This document shows, piece by piece, positions 35,950 to 44,825 of a stretch of DNA of 64,000 nt. Every line of letters begins with the position of its first letter. The stretch's first letter is position 1. Location: contig JANQSF010000152.1 in assembly GCA_028284155.1 (NCBI GenBank), positions 62,001 to 126,000 on the forward strand. The letters run 5' to 3'. Both the position numbers and the translations under genes were made by a program. The notes beneath the pieces are model-generated. The model searched no databases and was not told the DNA's origin. It worked only from the letters and a program-made list of their open reading frames with translations. The DNA is from Phycisphaeraceae bacterium. GTDB taxonomy: Bacteria > Planctomycetota > Phycisphaerae > Phycisphaerales > Phycisphaeraceae.

Positions 35950-37007
35950 TCCCCTTAGGCCAGATCACGCAGCAGGCCGGCCAATGGCTGCGCGGCTCCG
36001 GCCCGCACCACGAGATTGTCATCTCCAGCCGCGTCCGCCTGGCACGCAACCTGGCCGGCTTCCCGTTCGTCGGCCGATCGACACGCCGACAACGGGCCGA
36101 CGTGCTCCAGCGCGTCCAGCGCGAACTCACGACCGACGGCCTGGGTTGGGACGTGCTCTGGGTCGACCTGATGGACTGCGACCCGATCGACCGCGCGCTG
36201 CTGATGGAGCGCCACCTGATCAGCAAGCACCACGCCGAGGCCGACCACGAACACCCGCGGGCCGTGGCGATCGGGCAGGACGAAACATTCTCGATCATGG
36301 TCAACGAGGAAGACCACCTGCGTATCCAGGTGCTACGCAGCGGCATGCAGTTTGACGCGGCGTTCGAGGCGATCAACGCGATCGATGATCAACTCGAAGA
36401 CCGTCTCGACTACGCCTACTCGCCGCGGTTCGGCTACCTCGCGGCCTGCCCGACCAACGTGGGCACGGGTATCCGCGTCAGCGTCATGCTGCACCTGCCC
36501 GCGCTCAAGCTGACGGGCGAGATCGAAAAGGTCCGACGCGCCGCCCGCGACATGCACTTGGCGGTGCGCGGCCTGTTCGGCGAAGGCTCGGACGCGATGG
36601 GTGATCTTTACCAGGTCTCGAACCAGACGACGCTGGGCAAGAGCGAACGCGAATTGCTCGACGAATTCGAGCACAAGGTCGTGCCCGAGATCATCGCGTA
36701 TGAGCAACAGGCGCGGCAGGCGCTGGCCCGCCAGCGGCCCGCCCAGTTGGACGACAAGATCTGGCGGGCTTGGGGCGTCCTGACACACGCCCGCGTCTTG
36801 GGGACGGAAGAGGTGTTGCAACTGCTCAGCCACCTGCGCCTGGGAGTCAACCTCGGCCGAATCGCCGAGGTCGATATCCGCACGATCAACGAACTGTTCC
36901 TCCTGACGCAGCCCGCCCACCTGCAACGCGTGGCCGGCCGAACGCTCGAACAGCCCGCCCGCCGCGAGGCAAGGGCGTCGCTCGTGCGCAAACGGCTGGG
37001 CGTCTGA
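35946..37007 (+). CDS. mcsB: McsB protein arginine kinase
   Basis: Cytoplasmic ATP:guanidino phosphotransferase-fold kinase that phosphorylates protein arginines. The 353 residues match the family. Seen: VISSRVRLARN (26-35), NEEDHLRIQ (120-128), CPTNVGTGIRVS with C168 (168-179), VSNQTTLG and a C-terminal RREARASLVRKRL, which resembles the phosphoarginine-sensing C-terminus. Coupled to mcsA. The pair suggests arginine-phosphorylation-directed proteolysis operates in this lineage. Confidence 0.95.
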   Translation: MIPLGQITQQAGQWLRGSGPHHEIVISSRVRLARNLAGFPFVGRSTRRQRADVLQRVQRELTTDGLGWDVLWVDLMDCDPIDRALLMERHLISKHHAEADHEHPRAVAIGQDETFSIMVNEEDHLRIQVLRSGMQFDAAFEAINAIDDQLEDRLDYAYSPRFGYLAACPTNVGTGIRVSVMLHLPALKLTGEIEKVRRAARDMHLAVRGLFGEGSDAMGDLYQVSNQTTLGKSERELLDEFEHKVVPEIIAYEQQARQALARQRPAQLDDKIWRAWGVLTHARVLGTEEVLQLLSHLRLGVNLGRIAEVDIRTINELFLLTQPAHLQRVAGRTLEQPARREARASLVRKRLGV

Positions 37008-37061
37008 GCCCCGGCCGCGAGTGTGGTTCGGCCGCGCTGCGGCTGCCTTTGCGGGCCGTTC

Positions 37062-37090
37062 TTGCGGATTCGGCTCGCCGTCGCTAAAAT
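37062..37090 (+). promoter_or_regulatory. candidate sigma-70 promoter for the CBS genes
   Basis: TTGCGG (37062-37067) and TAAAAT (37085-37090) are separated by 17 bp. Initiation near 37097 would give a leader of about 150 nt before the first CBS gene at 37250. Confidence 0.5.
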
Positions 37091-37249
37091 AGTTCGTCCA
37101 GCCGAACCCGAAATCCGCATCAGGTCCTTTCCCGGTTTCGGCCCGATAAGACAACCCGACCCGAGGCGCATGGACACGCCCGATCGGGCAGTCCCGTCGA
37201 CGTGATTCTTCGTGAGTCGGGCCGGCGCGATGGCTGATGGATACCACCT

Positions 37250-37720
37250 ATGGGCTTACAAGAAGACATCCTCAAAGAACCGGTCAGTGAACTGCGTTCC
37301 CGCCCGCTGATCCTCGTGCAGCGTGACACGCCCGTTCGGCAGGTCGTGCAGTTGATGCTCGAAGACGGCGTCGGCAGCGCGTTCGTCGTAGACGACCAGG
37401 GCAAGATCGACGGCAAGTTCTCCGAACGCATGCTGATCAAGCTGCTCGCTTCGGGCGAACCGTTTATGGACGACCCGGTCAGCAAACACGCCGGTGAGTT
37501 CTGGTCGGTCGTCCGTCACGACGAGCCGATCGCCATGGTCCTGCACAAGCTGCAACAGCACCGCATGCACCACCTGTGCGTCGTGGACGACGACGGCATG
37601 CCGACCGCGATGGTCGGCCAGCGCAGCGTCATGAGCTACTTGGCTGAGCACTTCCCGCGCGTCGTGCTGACCCAGTTGGCGGACACCCGTCTCTACGTCG
37701 ATCAACCGGAGGGCGCGTGA
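37250..37720 (+). CDS. CBS-domain pair protein 1
   Basis: Encodes 156 residues with two CBS motifs: LIL VQRDTPVRQVVQLMLEDGV (about 21-70) and VRHDEPIAMVLHKLQQHRMHHLCVVDD (about 84-140). Together they form a Bateman module that typically binds adenine nucleotides. No other domain. The start has no obvious ribosome-binding site and lies behind a leader of about 150 nt. The stop overlaps the next gene's start region, so the two CBS proteins are coupled and may form a heteromer. Their target is unknown. Confidence 0.88.
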   Translation: MGLQEDILKEPVSELRSRPLILVQRDTPVRQVVQLMLEDGVGSAFVVDDQGKIDGKFSERMLIKLLASGEPFMDDPVSKHAGEFWSVVRHDEPIAMVLHKLQQHRMHHLCVVDDDGMPTAMVGQRSVMSYLAEHFPRVVLTQLADTRLYVDQPEGA

Positions 37721-38235
37721 TGACCAGCCCGATACCCCCACGCCGTCAACGCCGCGCCACCGACCCGGGCGAGTTCGAGGACCCGCTCAAGAATTACGAC
37801 GCGCCGGAATACGCCGACGACCTTGAGGCATCGTTGGCTGAGCACGCGCTGTCCGACCTGCGCTCCACGCCCGTCACGACCGTCGCCCCCGACGCGACCG
37901 TCGGTCAGGCCATCAAGACCATGGCCGACCTCGACGTCGGCAGCGTGCTGGTCGTGGAAAACGAGCGCCTGATCGGCATCCTCTCCCAACGCGACGTACT
38001 CCGCCGAGTCGCGCGCAAGTACGAGGAAGTCAAGGACAAGCCGATCCGTGAGTTCATGACGCGCAAACCCGTCAAGGTCTACGACACCGAGCCCGCCGCC
38101 AAGGCATTGCACATGATGGCCGTCCACCGCGTGCGGCACATCCCCATCGTCGATGTCGATGACAAAGTCGTCGGCGTGCTGGGGCCACGCCGCGTGACGG
38201 AGTACTTGCAGCAGCACTTCAAGACGGAAAGGTGA
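37720..38235 (+). CDS. CBS-domain pair protein 2
   Basis: The ATG at 37720, overlapping the upstream stop by one base, gives 171 residues. A charged N-terminus (1-45) precedes two CBS motifs: VTTVAPDATVGQAIKTMADLDVGSVLVVEN and PVKVYDTEPAAKALHMMAVHRVRHIPIVD. The layout matches stand-alone signal-transduction Bateman proteins. It is the second gene of the CBS pair and probably binds an adenosine-containing ligand. Followed by a 116-bp repeat. Confidence 0.88.
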   Translation: MTSPIPPRRQRRATDPGEFEDPLKNYDAPEYADDLEASLAEHALSDLRSTPVTTVAPDATVGQAIKTMADLDVGSVLVVENERLIGILSQRDVLRRVARKYEEVKDKPIREFMTRKPVKVYDTEPAAKALHMMAVHRVRHIPIVDVDDKVVGVLGPRRVTEYLQQHFKTER

Positions 38236-38277
38236 ACGCGTCGCCAGGCTGTCCGTCGGGTTAGGCTTTGTCCGAAA

Positions 38278-38393
38278 GTAGGGTGGGCCAAGGCTCGGCG
38301 CGGCCCACCACTTGGCGTCCGAATGAAATGTGGGCTTCGCCGTGTCAACGTAGCGTCCGTTGGTGGGCCGCGCAAAGCCTTGGCCCACCCTAC
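38278..38393 (+). repeat. 116-bp palindromic element, copy 4
   Basis: Exact length and termini as copies 1-3. The core is nearly the same as copy 1 in the same orientation (left arm CTCGG, right arm CTTTG). It lies between convergent CBS and RelA/SLOG/RyR genes. Confidence 0.92.
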
Positions 38394-38430
38394 GACAAAC
38401 GCCATCGATTTCACAACCGAAGACTGGTTG

Positions 38431-41406
38431 TCACGCATCTACTTCAAAGTCGCGGACGATCGCCAACCCCGCCTTCTCGAATATCGCAGGCCACTTCTTC
38501 ACGGCGTCATAGTCGTACTTGGCGATGTGGTCGGGCAGGTCTTTGAAGGGAACGATGCACGGGTTGAGCTTATTCTCGACGTCCTTCTGTTCAGCCCATC
38601 GCCAGCCGGCGCGGAGCCGCTCGACGTTCCATCGCCCGTGCTCCATCTCAGCCATCAGCGCCAACCGCTCACGGTCCTCTGGCGTCGATTCCAAGTCAGT
38701 GACGCGCTGTTCATCCCGCGCCTTCTTAAGAGAGACGACGCTATAGCCGGCCGCTTTCAGGATCTCACTCGAGTAACCGATCTGCTGCCGGTTCGAGTCT
38801 TTCAGGTCGTCACGCAACTCGTCCCACGGGGCGTCGTTCAGGTCGGCGTAACGTCTCCCCCCCCGCTCAGCCAGGTAGTTTTCGTGTGCGGCCTGCGCCG
38901 CTTCGTCCAGTGCGTCTCCCGAGAGCGCGGCGTCGGCCGGCCGCATCACGAAACACCGCACGGTCATCTCGTCGTCGGGCAGAGCCAACAAACTCCCAGC
39001 CCAGTTGAAGTCGCTGTCCGCCAGCAGGTCGAGCACAGCCCGACCGCTCGTCGCGACAAGGCCGACGGTCGCGCCCAGCGCCAACGCTAACTCATATTCA
39101 AACGTCGCGATGGGCCCGCCATTGATGCCCAGCACGCGAACTTCAATTGGGTCGACCCCGGACGCCAGCAGATCAATCCAGTTTTGTAGCGGCTCCAGCG
39201 GCGTGAACTCATCGGCGTCGGCCGTCTGATACATCAGCGTGTATCGCTTGTCCGGCTTCGCCGGCGGCCGCCCGTCATTCGCTTTCGGCATCGTCTGAGG
39301 CAGGTAGCCGATCGAAATCACAGGGTGTGTATCCGTCGGCTCGTTCGGTGCCGCGCCGGTCTCGTCAGCCGTGTTGCGGTCTTGCGTGACCTTGCCGATC
39401 ATGCCGGGAACGCCCGCGCTCGTGCCACCGGAAAGGATGTAACCGTTGTAAGACGCGAACGCTGTGTCCAACACTCCTGCGAAGTGATCTTTCTCCCTGG
39501 CGTGTTCCGGTTGGTCGAGCACATCCGCGCCGCCCGCGACGATGGTGATCGGCCAGTCCTTCGTTGGCAGCAGATTTGGTCGCAACTCCTCGATAAACAT
39601 GGCGACCAACTCATCCGCCCGTTGCTGACAGTACTTTGACTCTTCGTGGTAACGCTTTGCGTCGGCCTCGTGGCGTGCGCGGATGGTCTCGGTACGCTGA
39701 TCCGTCTTCCCGCCGCGTTTCGTTGCTGCGTCTTTCAGTTGCTTGGCATCGCGTTCCGCCTGTTCGGCTCGCCGTGTGAGTCGCGGCACGGTGGCGCGAT
39801 ATTTGGCCAGGGCAGCCAGAAGCAGCAGGCGCTGCACCCAAAGCAGGCTGGGCTCCTTCTTCACATTCTGCCAGATGGCGTGTACGGACTTGTACTCCTC
39901 CTCGATCCGTCTGGCGTTGTCACACATCGAAACGGCCCGCGCATAGCTGGACAGGCACTGATGGTACTGTCTCAACAACAACTGAAACCGCGCGACCGCG
40001 AAGTGGCTTTCCGGTATCTCGACGCGCACCGACGAATGCTGTCGGCACGCCTCGATCGCGGACACGAACTGAGCACGCAGCGGTTCGACGAATTCGAAAT
40101 CGCCGTCGCGCTGCAATCGGTGCTCGACGTACGCGGCCAGGTGGTACGGGTTCTCCGGGTGGCAATGATGCGCTTTTTGATACAGCGCGACAATGTCGTC
40201 GCGATGCACTTGTGACGAGTCGCCGTCCGCCTCGTGCGCCTGGGCAAGCCAAACCAACGCACGAGCACGGACTTCATCCTTGACCAGGTTCTGCGGCGTT
40301 TCGCCTGGTGGGGGAGCGGTCACCGACTCAAGTGAAGCCTTGCCGAGGCGGTTGTCGTCCGGGTCGTGCTGCGTCCACATCTGGTGTCTGCGGCATCGCG
40401 CATGACCCAACTCAGCGCGGAGCTCGCGCGTCTCGCCCGCATCGTACCGGTCGATCAACGGCTGAATGTTTTCGATCAGGATGTCCCATCGGCCGGCGGC
40501 CCGAGCGAGCTTGGCCAGCGTCAGCGCGGTGTGCAGTTTGTTCTGAGCGTTCGTCTCGTGCGCGAACACCAACTCGGCCGTCTTCAACTCCGATTCAAGC
40601 CGCGACTGCTCAAGGTACACGTCATAGTTCGTCAGGTAGACATCCAACTCATGCACCATGCTGTCGAACTGCTCGTCGACGACCTCCAGCATGGCCGCCA
40701 TGCGCGCCACCCGACGCCGCCAGATCACCGGCACTTCGATCTTGGCCTTGTAAACCCGGTCGTGGCTCACGTCGGCCCAGGCGTGTTGCAGCACGGTCCG
40801 AATCTGAATCTCGCCACGCAAACCGTCGGTGATCGCCCTGACCTGATCGAGCAGGTCGTTTGATTGGGCTTGATCCAGCACTTCGTCAAACGCTTCACTC
40901 GCCCTGCATTTGTCAACAGCCTCTTCTAGGCCTGACAGGTCCTGCGCGTCGCGTAGCGCGTCGATCGTGGGCTGGGAGACGGAAACGATGTAGTGAATCG
41001 ATTGATAATCGAACTCGCGAACTTTCAACCGTTCGCCGACGTCCTGACTGTTCTTGCGATCCACCGCGAACCACTTCTCGATCAGGTGACACAGCGCGGC
41101 GACCTCGAGCTTGGTCGGCGCGATGAGTCGGCCGCCCGCCAGGTCGGTGAATTCTTCGAGCGGCCGCGCCACCGATTGACGCCGCCGAACGACCTTGCCC
41201 GCGAAGCTCGACACCGCCTTGGCACGGCATTGCACGACCGCCAACGGCGACTCCTGTTGGCGTGCTTGTTCCAGCACTAGTTGAAACACCTCCGCCAACA
41301 CTTTGTAGCGAAAACGTTCCTGCTCAAACCGCTCAATGCTCTGCTCCTGGTGTGAGCTGAGCGCGTGTTCGCTCGCCTCGGTCGCTTGTACGCTTGGATC
41401 TGCCAT
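38431..41406 (-). CDS. RelA/SpoT-synthetase, SLOG and RyR domain fusion protein
   Basis: A 991-residue cytoplasmic signalling protein. Residues 35-265 are a RelA/SpoT-type nucleotide synthetase with intact motifs: RAKAVSSFAGK (61-71), DLAGGR (88-93), YQSIH (134-138) and EIQIRT (199-204). No HD hydrolase, TGS or ACT domain is present, so it is not housekeeping Rel. Residues 265-615 are helical, TPR/coiled-coil-like. Residues 618-825 resemble SLOG/LSDAT nucleotide sensors (SGGTSAG at 659-665, NGGPIATFEYELALALGA at 762-779). Residues 850-985 match the RyR domain (EMEHGRWNVERLRAGW, NPCIVPFKDLP). It lies 46 bp downstream of a Nudix gene. Confidence 0.85.
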   Translation of the reverse strand: MADPSVQATEASEHALSSHQEQSIERFEQERFRYKVLAEVFQLVLEQARQQESPLAVVQCRAKAVSSFAGKVVRRRQSVARPLEEFTDLAGGRLIAPTKLEVAALCHLIEKWFAVDRKNSQDVGERLKVREFDYQSIHYIVSVSQPTIDALRDAQDLSGLEEAVDKCRASEAFDEVLDQAQSNDLLDQVRAITDGLRGEIQIRTVLQHAWADVSHDRVYKAKIEVPVIWRRRVARMAAMLEVVDEQFDSMVHELDVYLTNYDVYLEQSRLESELKTAELVFAHETNAQNKLHTALTLAKLARAAGRWDILIENIQPLIDRYDAGETRELRAELGHARCRRHQMWTQHDPDDNRLGKASLESVTAPPPGETPQNLVKDEVRARALVWLAQAHEADGDSSQVHRDDIVALYQKAHHCHPENPYHLAAYVEHRLQRDGDFEFVEPLRAQFVSAIEACRQHSSVRVEIPESHFAVARFQLLLRQYHQCLSSYARAVSMCDNARRIEEEYKSVHAIWQNVKKEPSLLWVQRLLLLAALAKYRATVPRLTRRAEQAERDAKQLKDAATKRGGKTDQRTETIRARHEADAKRYHEESKYCQQRADELVAMFIEELRPNLLPTKDWPITIVAGGADVLDQPEHAREKDHFAGVLDTAFASYNGYILSGGTSAGVPGMIGKVTQDRNTADETGAAPNEPTDTHPVISIGYLPQTMPKANDGRPPAKPDKRYTLMYQTADADEFTPLEPLQNWIDLLASGVDPIEVRVLGINGGPIATFEYELALALGATVGLVATSGRAVLDLLADSDFNWAGSLLALPDDEMTVRCFVMRPADAALSGDALDEAAQAAHENYLAERGGRRYADLNDAPWDELRDDLKDSNRQQIGYSSEILKAAGYSVVSLKKARDEQRVTDLESTPEDRERLALMAEMEHGRWNVERLRAGWRWAEQKDVENKLNPCIVPFKDLPDHIAKYDYDAVKKWPAIFEKAGLAIVRDFEVDA

Positions 41407-41452
41407 GTCGCCCAGCCCCGTCGAGAAGTGAAACAGGCCAATCAGTGTCGCG

Positions 41453-41863
41453 TCACACGTCGGTGGTCAGCGCGATGTTCAGCAGTCGGCCGATCGGTTC
41501 GCAGGTCTGATCAATGTTGATCGCACCCCGCTCTTTCCAGCCCGCTTCGGCCTGACTCGATTCCAACACGAACTCACCGCCCGTCACCCGAGCTCGCATC
41601 GCGATGAACACCACGCGAATCTTGGGCAGTTCGTATTCGCAGGCCGCGGCGAAGCCTGTCAAATTGACGTCCAGACCGGTCTCTTCCTTGACCTCGCGGA
41701 CCAGCGCCGCGTCGAACGGCTCACCCAGGTCGGGCTTGCCGCCGGGTAGGTCCCACAGGCCCGGCCAGACCGTGCTCGATTCCGACCGGCGGAGCATAAG
41801 GATTCGGCCGGCGTCGTCTTCAATAACGGCTTTGACGGATAGGCCGAACGGTTTGGCGGACAA
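41453..41863 (-). CDS. Nudix hydrolase
   Basis: A TTG start after GAGGTG gives 136 residues, the usual size for a single Nudix domain. The Nudix box is complete: G-x5-E-x7-REVKEETGL in residues about 42-64 (GKPDLGE, then REVKEETGLD). It hydrolyses a nucleoside diphosphate linked to another group; the actual substrate is unknown. It is the upstream gene of the RelA/SLOG/RyR gene with a 46-bp gap, so the two are likely co-transcribed. In that context it could degrade or edit the nucleotide messenger. Confidence 0.9.
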   Translation of the reverse strand: MSAKPFGLSVKAVIEDDAGRILMLRRSESSTVWPGLWDLPGGKPDLGEPFDAALVREVKEETGLDVNLTGFAAACEYELPKIRVVFIAMRARVTGGEFVLESSQAEAGWKERGAINIDQTCEPIGRLLNIALTTDV

Positions 41864-42031
41864 TCGGCACCTCGGTGGAGCAGGGGTCAGCGGTCAGTCG
41901 CGTTGGCGATCGAGTTTAACAGAGGCTGAGCTTCGAGGCGTCGCCGCTTCTGTCCGATCGGCGCGCGGCCGACTATCGTTTCAAACCGTTTGATCGTCCG
42001 GTCCGACAGGTTGTCAAAAAAGGAGTCCTAC

Positions 42032-42418
42032 GTGGCACGTATCACGATCGGCATCGGCGTCCTGCTCGTCCTGTTGGGCGCTGGGTTCTATTTCGGCACG
42101 GGGATGGCCAGTGTGACCGCCCTGATACCAGCCTTCTTCGGCCTGCCCGTGGCCGTACTCGGCGCGGTCGCGATGAAGGGCGATACCAAGGTCGTAATGA
42201 TCGCGATGCATATCGCCGTGGTGATCACCTTGCTCGGCGCGATCGGCGGCCTGATGATGGGAATCAAGAACTTCGGCGTCGAGGGCAAGGCCGCGCCGGT
42301 GACAGCGCAATTGATCATGGGCGCCATGTGTGTCCTGCACGTCGTCCTGAGCGTCCGGTCCTTCATCGCCGCTCGCAAGGCGCGGTCGGCCGGGGGCGAC
42401 GGTTCGGGTGAGGGGTGA
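42032..42418 (+). CDS. four-helix membrane protein, unknown function
   Basis: A GTG start at 42032, with AAGGAG six to seven bases upstream, gives 128 residues. Four hydrophobic segments are seen (about 4-20, 26-45, 50-74 and 88-108), then a short basic, Gly-rich tail. No family recognised. It overlaps no neighbour and ends 4 bp before the arsenate reductase-like gene, so the two may be co-transcribed. Confidence 0.7.
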   Translation: MARITIGIGVLLVLLGAGFYFGTGMASVTALIPAFFGLPVAVLGAVAMKGDTKVVMIAMHIAVVITLLGAIGGLMMGIKNFGVEGKAAPVTAQLIMGAMCVLHVVLSVRSFIAARKARSAGGDGSGEG

Positions 42419-42422
42419 ATCG

Positions 42423-42776
42423 ATGGTCAAGTTCTACGGCTACGACAAGTGTTCGACCTGCCGCAACGCCAAGAAGTGGCTCGATGCCCAGGGCGTGGCG
42501 TACAAGGACATCGATATCACCGCCACGCCGCCAACAAAGGCGCTGCTGAAATCGATCCTCAAGGTGGGCGACTATTCACTCAAAGATTTGTTCAACAAGT
42601 CGGGGCAGCTTTACCGCCAGATGAACATGAAGGACAAACTCCCCGACATGAGCGAGGCCGAAGCCATCTCCCTGTTGGCTGAGCATGGCAAGCTCTGCAA
42701 ACGACCGATCGTGACAGATGGCAAAAGTCACACCGTCGGCTTCCGCGAGGAACGTTTCAGCGAAGTCTGGGGCTGA
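42423..42776 (+). CDS. ArsC/Spx-family thioredoxin-fold protein
   Basis: The ATG at 42423 gives 117 residues. The active site CSTC (C10, C13) lies in YGYDKCSTCRNAKKWLD. DLFNKSGQLYRQM and KRPIVTDG(K) are conserved ArsC/Spx features. These are arsenate reductase-like or regulatory proteins. The CxxC and the absence of an ars operon favour the YffB/Spx-like subgroup over a true arsenate reductase. It follows the membrane protein gene by 4 bp. Confidence 0.88.
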   Translation: MVKFYGYDKCSTCRNAKKWLDAQGVAYKDIDITATPPTKALLKSILKVGDYSLKDLFNKSGQLYRQMNMKDKLPDMSEAEAISLLAEHGKLCKRPIVTDGKSHTVGFREERFSEVWG

Positions 42777-42890
42777 TTTTCAAACTCAACCCTTCAGATG
42801 CAATCTCCCCCCAAGTCGGGTCTTTCCGAAGGCCCGGATCCCTCGACCGTGTTCTTTCTCTTGTTTTCCTGCTCTCCTGTTTTCTTGTCC

Positions 42891-43277
42891 ATGCAAACCA
42901 CCCAGCTCAACCACGTCGCCATCCACGTCGAAGACGTCGACGCGAGTTGTGCGTTTTACGAGCGTGTCCTGAAGCTTCAGCCGATGGAACGCCCCGCGTT
43001 CAACTTCCCCGGCGCGTGGTATCGGCTCGGCGGCGACCAGGAGCTGCACATCATCGGCGGCCGCGACAACCCGGTGTTCGGCCACAACCGCGGCAACCAC
43101 TACGCCCTGATGGTCGACGACATCGACGCGTGGGAAGCGCACCTGACCGAGATCGACGTGCCCTACACCCCGCGTCGCACTCGGCCGGACGGCGCGTATC
43201 AGATTTACCTCACCGACCCGGACGGGCACGTCATCGAACTCTGCACGCCGCCGGGCACGGCCCCCGCGCAGGTGTGA
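42891..43277 (+). CDS. VOC (glyoxalase/dioxygenase fold) family protein
   Basis: The ATG at 42891 gives 128 residues. Metal-binding VOC features are seen in two beta-alpha-beta modules: LNHVAIHVEDVDASCAFYE (His near 7), HIIGG, then GNHYALMVDD and YLTDPDGHVIELC, whose Glu completes the metal site. It resembles glyoxalase-type proteins of unknown substrate. In-frame codons upstream translate a CTGTTTTCCTG-type repeat and are not used. Confidence 0.88.
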   Translation: MQTTQLNHVAIHVEDVDASCAFYERVLKLQPMERPAFNFPGAWYRLGGDQELHIIGGRDNPVFGHNRGNHYALMVDDIDAWEAHLTEIDVPYTPRRTRPDGAYQIYLTDPDGHVIELCTPPGTAPAQV

Positions 43278-43328
43278 CGCGGACCGGCCGAGTGCATCCA
43301 AGCTCAAACGAAACGCCGCGAGAACACG

Positions 43329-43691
43329 ATGGACCCGAAACCGACGATCACGTACGACGACTTCGCCAAACTCGACCTCCGCGTCGCGACGGTGGTTGCC
43401 GCGGAAGCGCACCCCAACGCCGACCGTCTGCTGAAGTTGCAGGTCGACCTGGGCGATCACCAGCGGCAGATCTGTGCCGGCGTCAAGCAGTTTTATGAGC
43501 CGGAGGCGCTGGTCGGGCGGCAGATCGTCGTGGTCGCGAATCTGGCCCCTCGGACGATTAGGGGCGAGGAATCCAACGGGATGCTGCTTGCGGCCAGCGA
43601 TATGACGGGTTCAGAAGACCCGCGCAGCCCGTCTGATATCATCCTGCTACAGCCGGGCAAGCCCTCGCCGCCAGGATCGTCGATCAGTTGA
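43329..43691 (+). CDS. tRNA-binding OB-fold protein (CsaA/MetG C-terminal type)
   Basis: The 120 residues match the stand-alone tRNA-binding domain found at the C-terminus of bacterial methionyl-tRNA synthetase and in CsaA. Seen: YDDFAKLDLRVATVVAAEAHPNADRLLKLQVDLG, RQICAGVKQFYEPEALVGRQIVVVANL and ESNGMLLAA. The protein probably binds nucleic acid or a protein partner in the cytoplasm. No metG is adjacent. Confidence 0.9.
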   Translation: MDPKPTITYDDFAKLDLRVATVVAAEAHPNADRLLKLQVDLGDHQRQICAGVKQFYEPEALVGRQIVVVANLAPRTIRGEESNGMLLAASDMTGSEDPRSPSDIILLQPGKPSPPGSSIS

Positions 43692-43811
43692 TCCGCCGAT
43701 TCTCACACGAGCGGGACTAATTCGGACCTGCTCGTGCGTTACATGCGTAGTAGACCGTGTGTGTCGGCTGCGCGACCCACCCAACCGCCTCATCCTCACC
43801 GGAGCCCGAAC

Positions 43812-44786
43812 ATGACTCGCTTTTCCCGGACCCTGCCCGCTATCGCGCTGGCATTGACCTTCGCCACGAACGCCTTTGCGGCCGGCGACAATTGGACGGC
43901 CGACTACGAGGGCGCCAAGCAGGTCGCGGCCTCCAAGGGCAAAGACATCCTGATGGATTTCACCGGTTCCGACTGGTGCCCGCCGTGCAAACGCCTCCAA
44001 AGCATGGTTTTCGATTCGGACACATTCAAGAAAGGCGCGCCCGAGCACTTCGTGCTGCTCGTACTCGACTTCCCGCGCGACAAGTCGAAAATGAAGCCCA
44101 AGACGATCAAGCAGAACGACCGGCTTAAGGAGGAGTACCCGATCGGCGGCTACCCGACGATTTTCCTGGCCGACGCGGCCGGTCGGCCTTATTACCGCGC
44201 AGTCGGTTACCCCGGCACGCCGGCCGACGCATACCTGAGCAATCTGATCGCTCAGAAGAAAGTCCGGGTCGAGCGTGATGCGCTGTTCAAGAAAGCTGCC
44301 GAGGCGGAAGGCGAAGCCCGCGCCAAACTGTTGGATGAAGCGCTGTCGAAGCTGCCCAAAGAAGTGGTCGGGCCTTTCTACCTTGAACAGATCGAGATGA
44401 TCGTCAAGGCCGACGCGGAAGGCAAGCTCGGGTTGAAAGACCGTTACGAGAAGATGCTGTTCGACGCCCAGATCGCCAAGCGCATGGCTGAGATTCAAAA
44501 GGTAGCCAAAGAGAAGAGCCCCGCCGCTGCGGTCAAGGCGATCGACGAGATGGTCAAGGAACTCAAGCCCACCGGCGAGTCGTTGCAGCAAGTCCTCTAC
44601 ATCAAGGGCTTCTTCCTCTACCAGACCGACAAGGCCGCATCGAAGCAGGCCTTGCAAGCCGCGCTGGACGCCGCACCGAACAGCCCGTCGGCACCGCGCC
44701 TCAGAGCAACGCTCACCCGCGCGTTCCCGAAAGAGGCGCCCAAGGAAGAGAAGAAGGAAGACGCGAAGAAACCTGAGAAGGAGTAA
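43812..44786 (+). CDS. secreted thioredoxin-fold protein
   Basis: The ATG at 43812, seven bases after GGAG, gives 324 residues. A signal peptide (to FAA) precedes a thioredoxin domain (about 25-150) with WCPPCKR and a cis-Pro in IGGYPTIFL. A helical C-terminal part (150-295) and a Lys/Glu-rich tail (KEAPKEEKKEDAKKPEKE) follow. Probably a periplasmic thiol-disulfide oxidoreductase. The charged tail is unusual for the family. A clear Rho-independent terminator follows about 40 bp downstream. Confidence 0.85.
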   Translation: MTRFSRTLPAIALALTFATNAFAAGDNWTADYEGAKQVAASKGKDILMDFTGSDWCPPCKRLQSMVFDSDTFKKGAPEHFVLLVLDFPRDKSKMKPKTIKQNDRLKEEYPIGGYPTIFLADAAGRPYYRAVGYPGTPADAYLSNLIAQKKVRVERDALFKKAAEAEGEARAKLLDEALSKLPKEVVGPFYLEQIEMIVKADAEGKLGLKDRYEKMLFDAQIAKRMAEIQKVAKEKSPAAAVKAIDEMVKELKPTGESLQQVLYIKGFFLYQTDKAASKQALQAALDAAPNSPSAPRLRATLTRAFPKEAPKEEKKEDAKKPEKE

Positions 44787-44825
44787 GTCTCAGGTCGTAT
44801 GATACGAGTTGAAACACTGAACAGG

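Noticed and set aside
38431..41406. Housekeeping RelA/SpoT
   Set aside because: The protein has the synthetase motifs but no HD, TGS or ACT domain, and carries SLOG and RyR domains instead.
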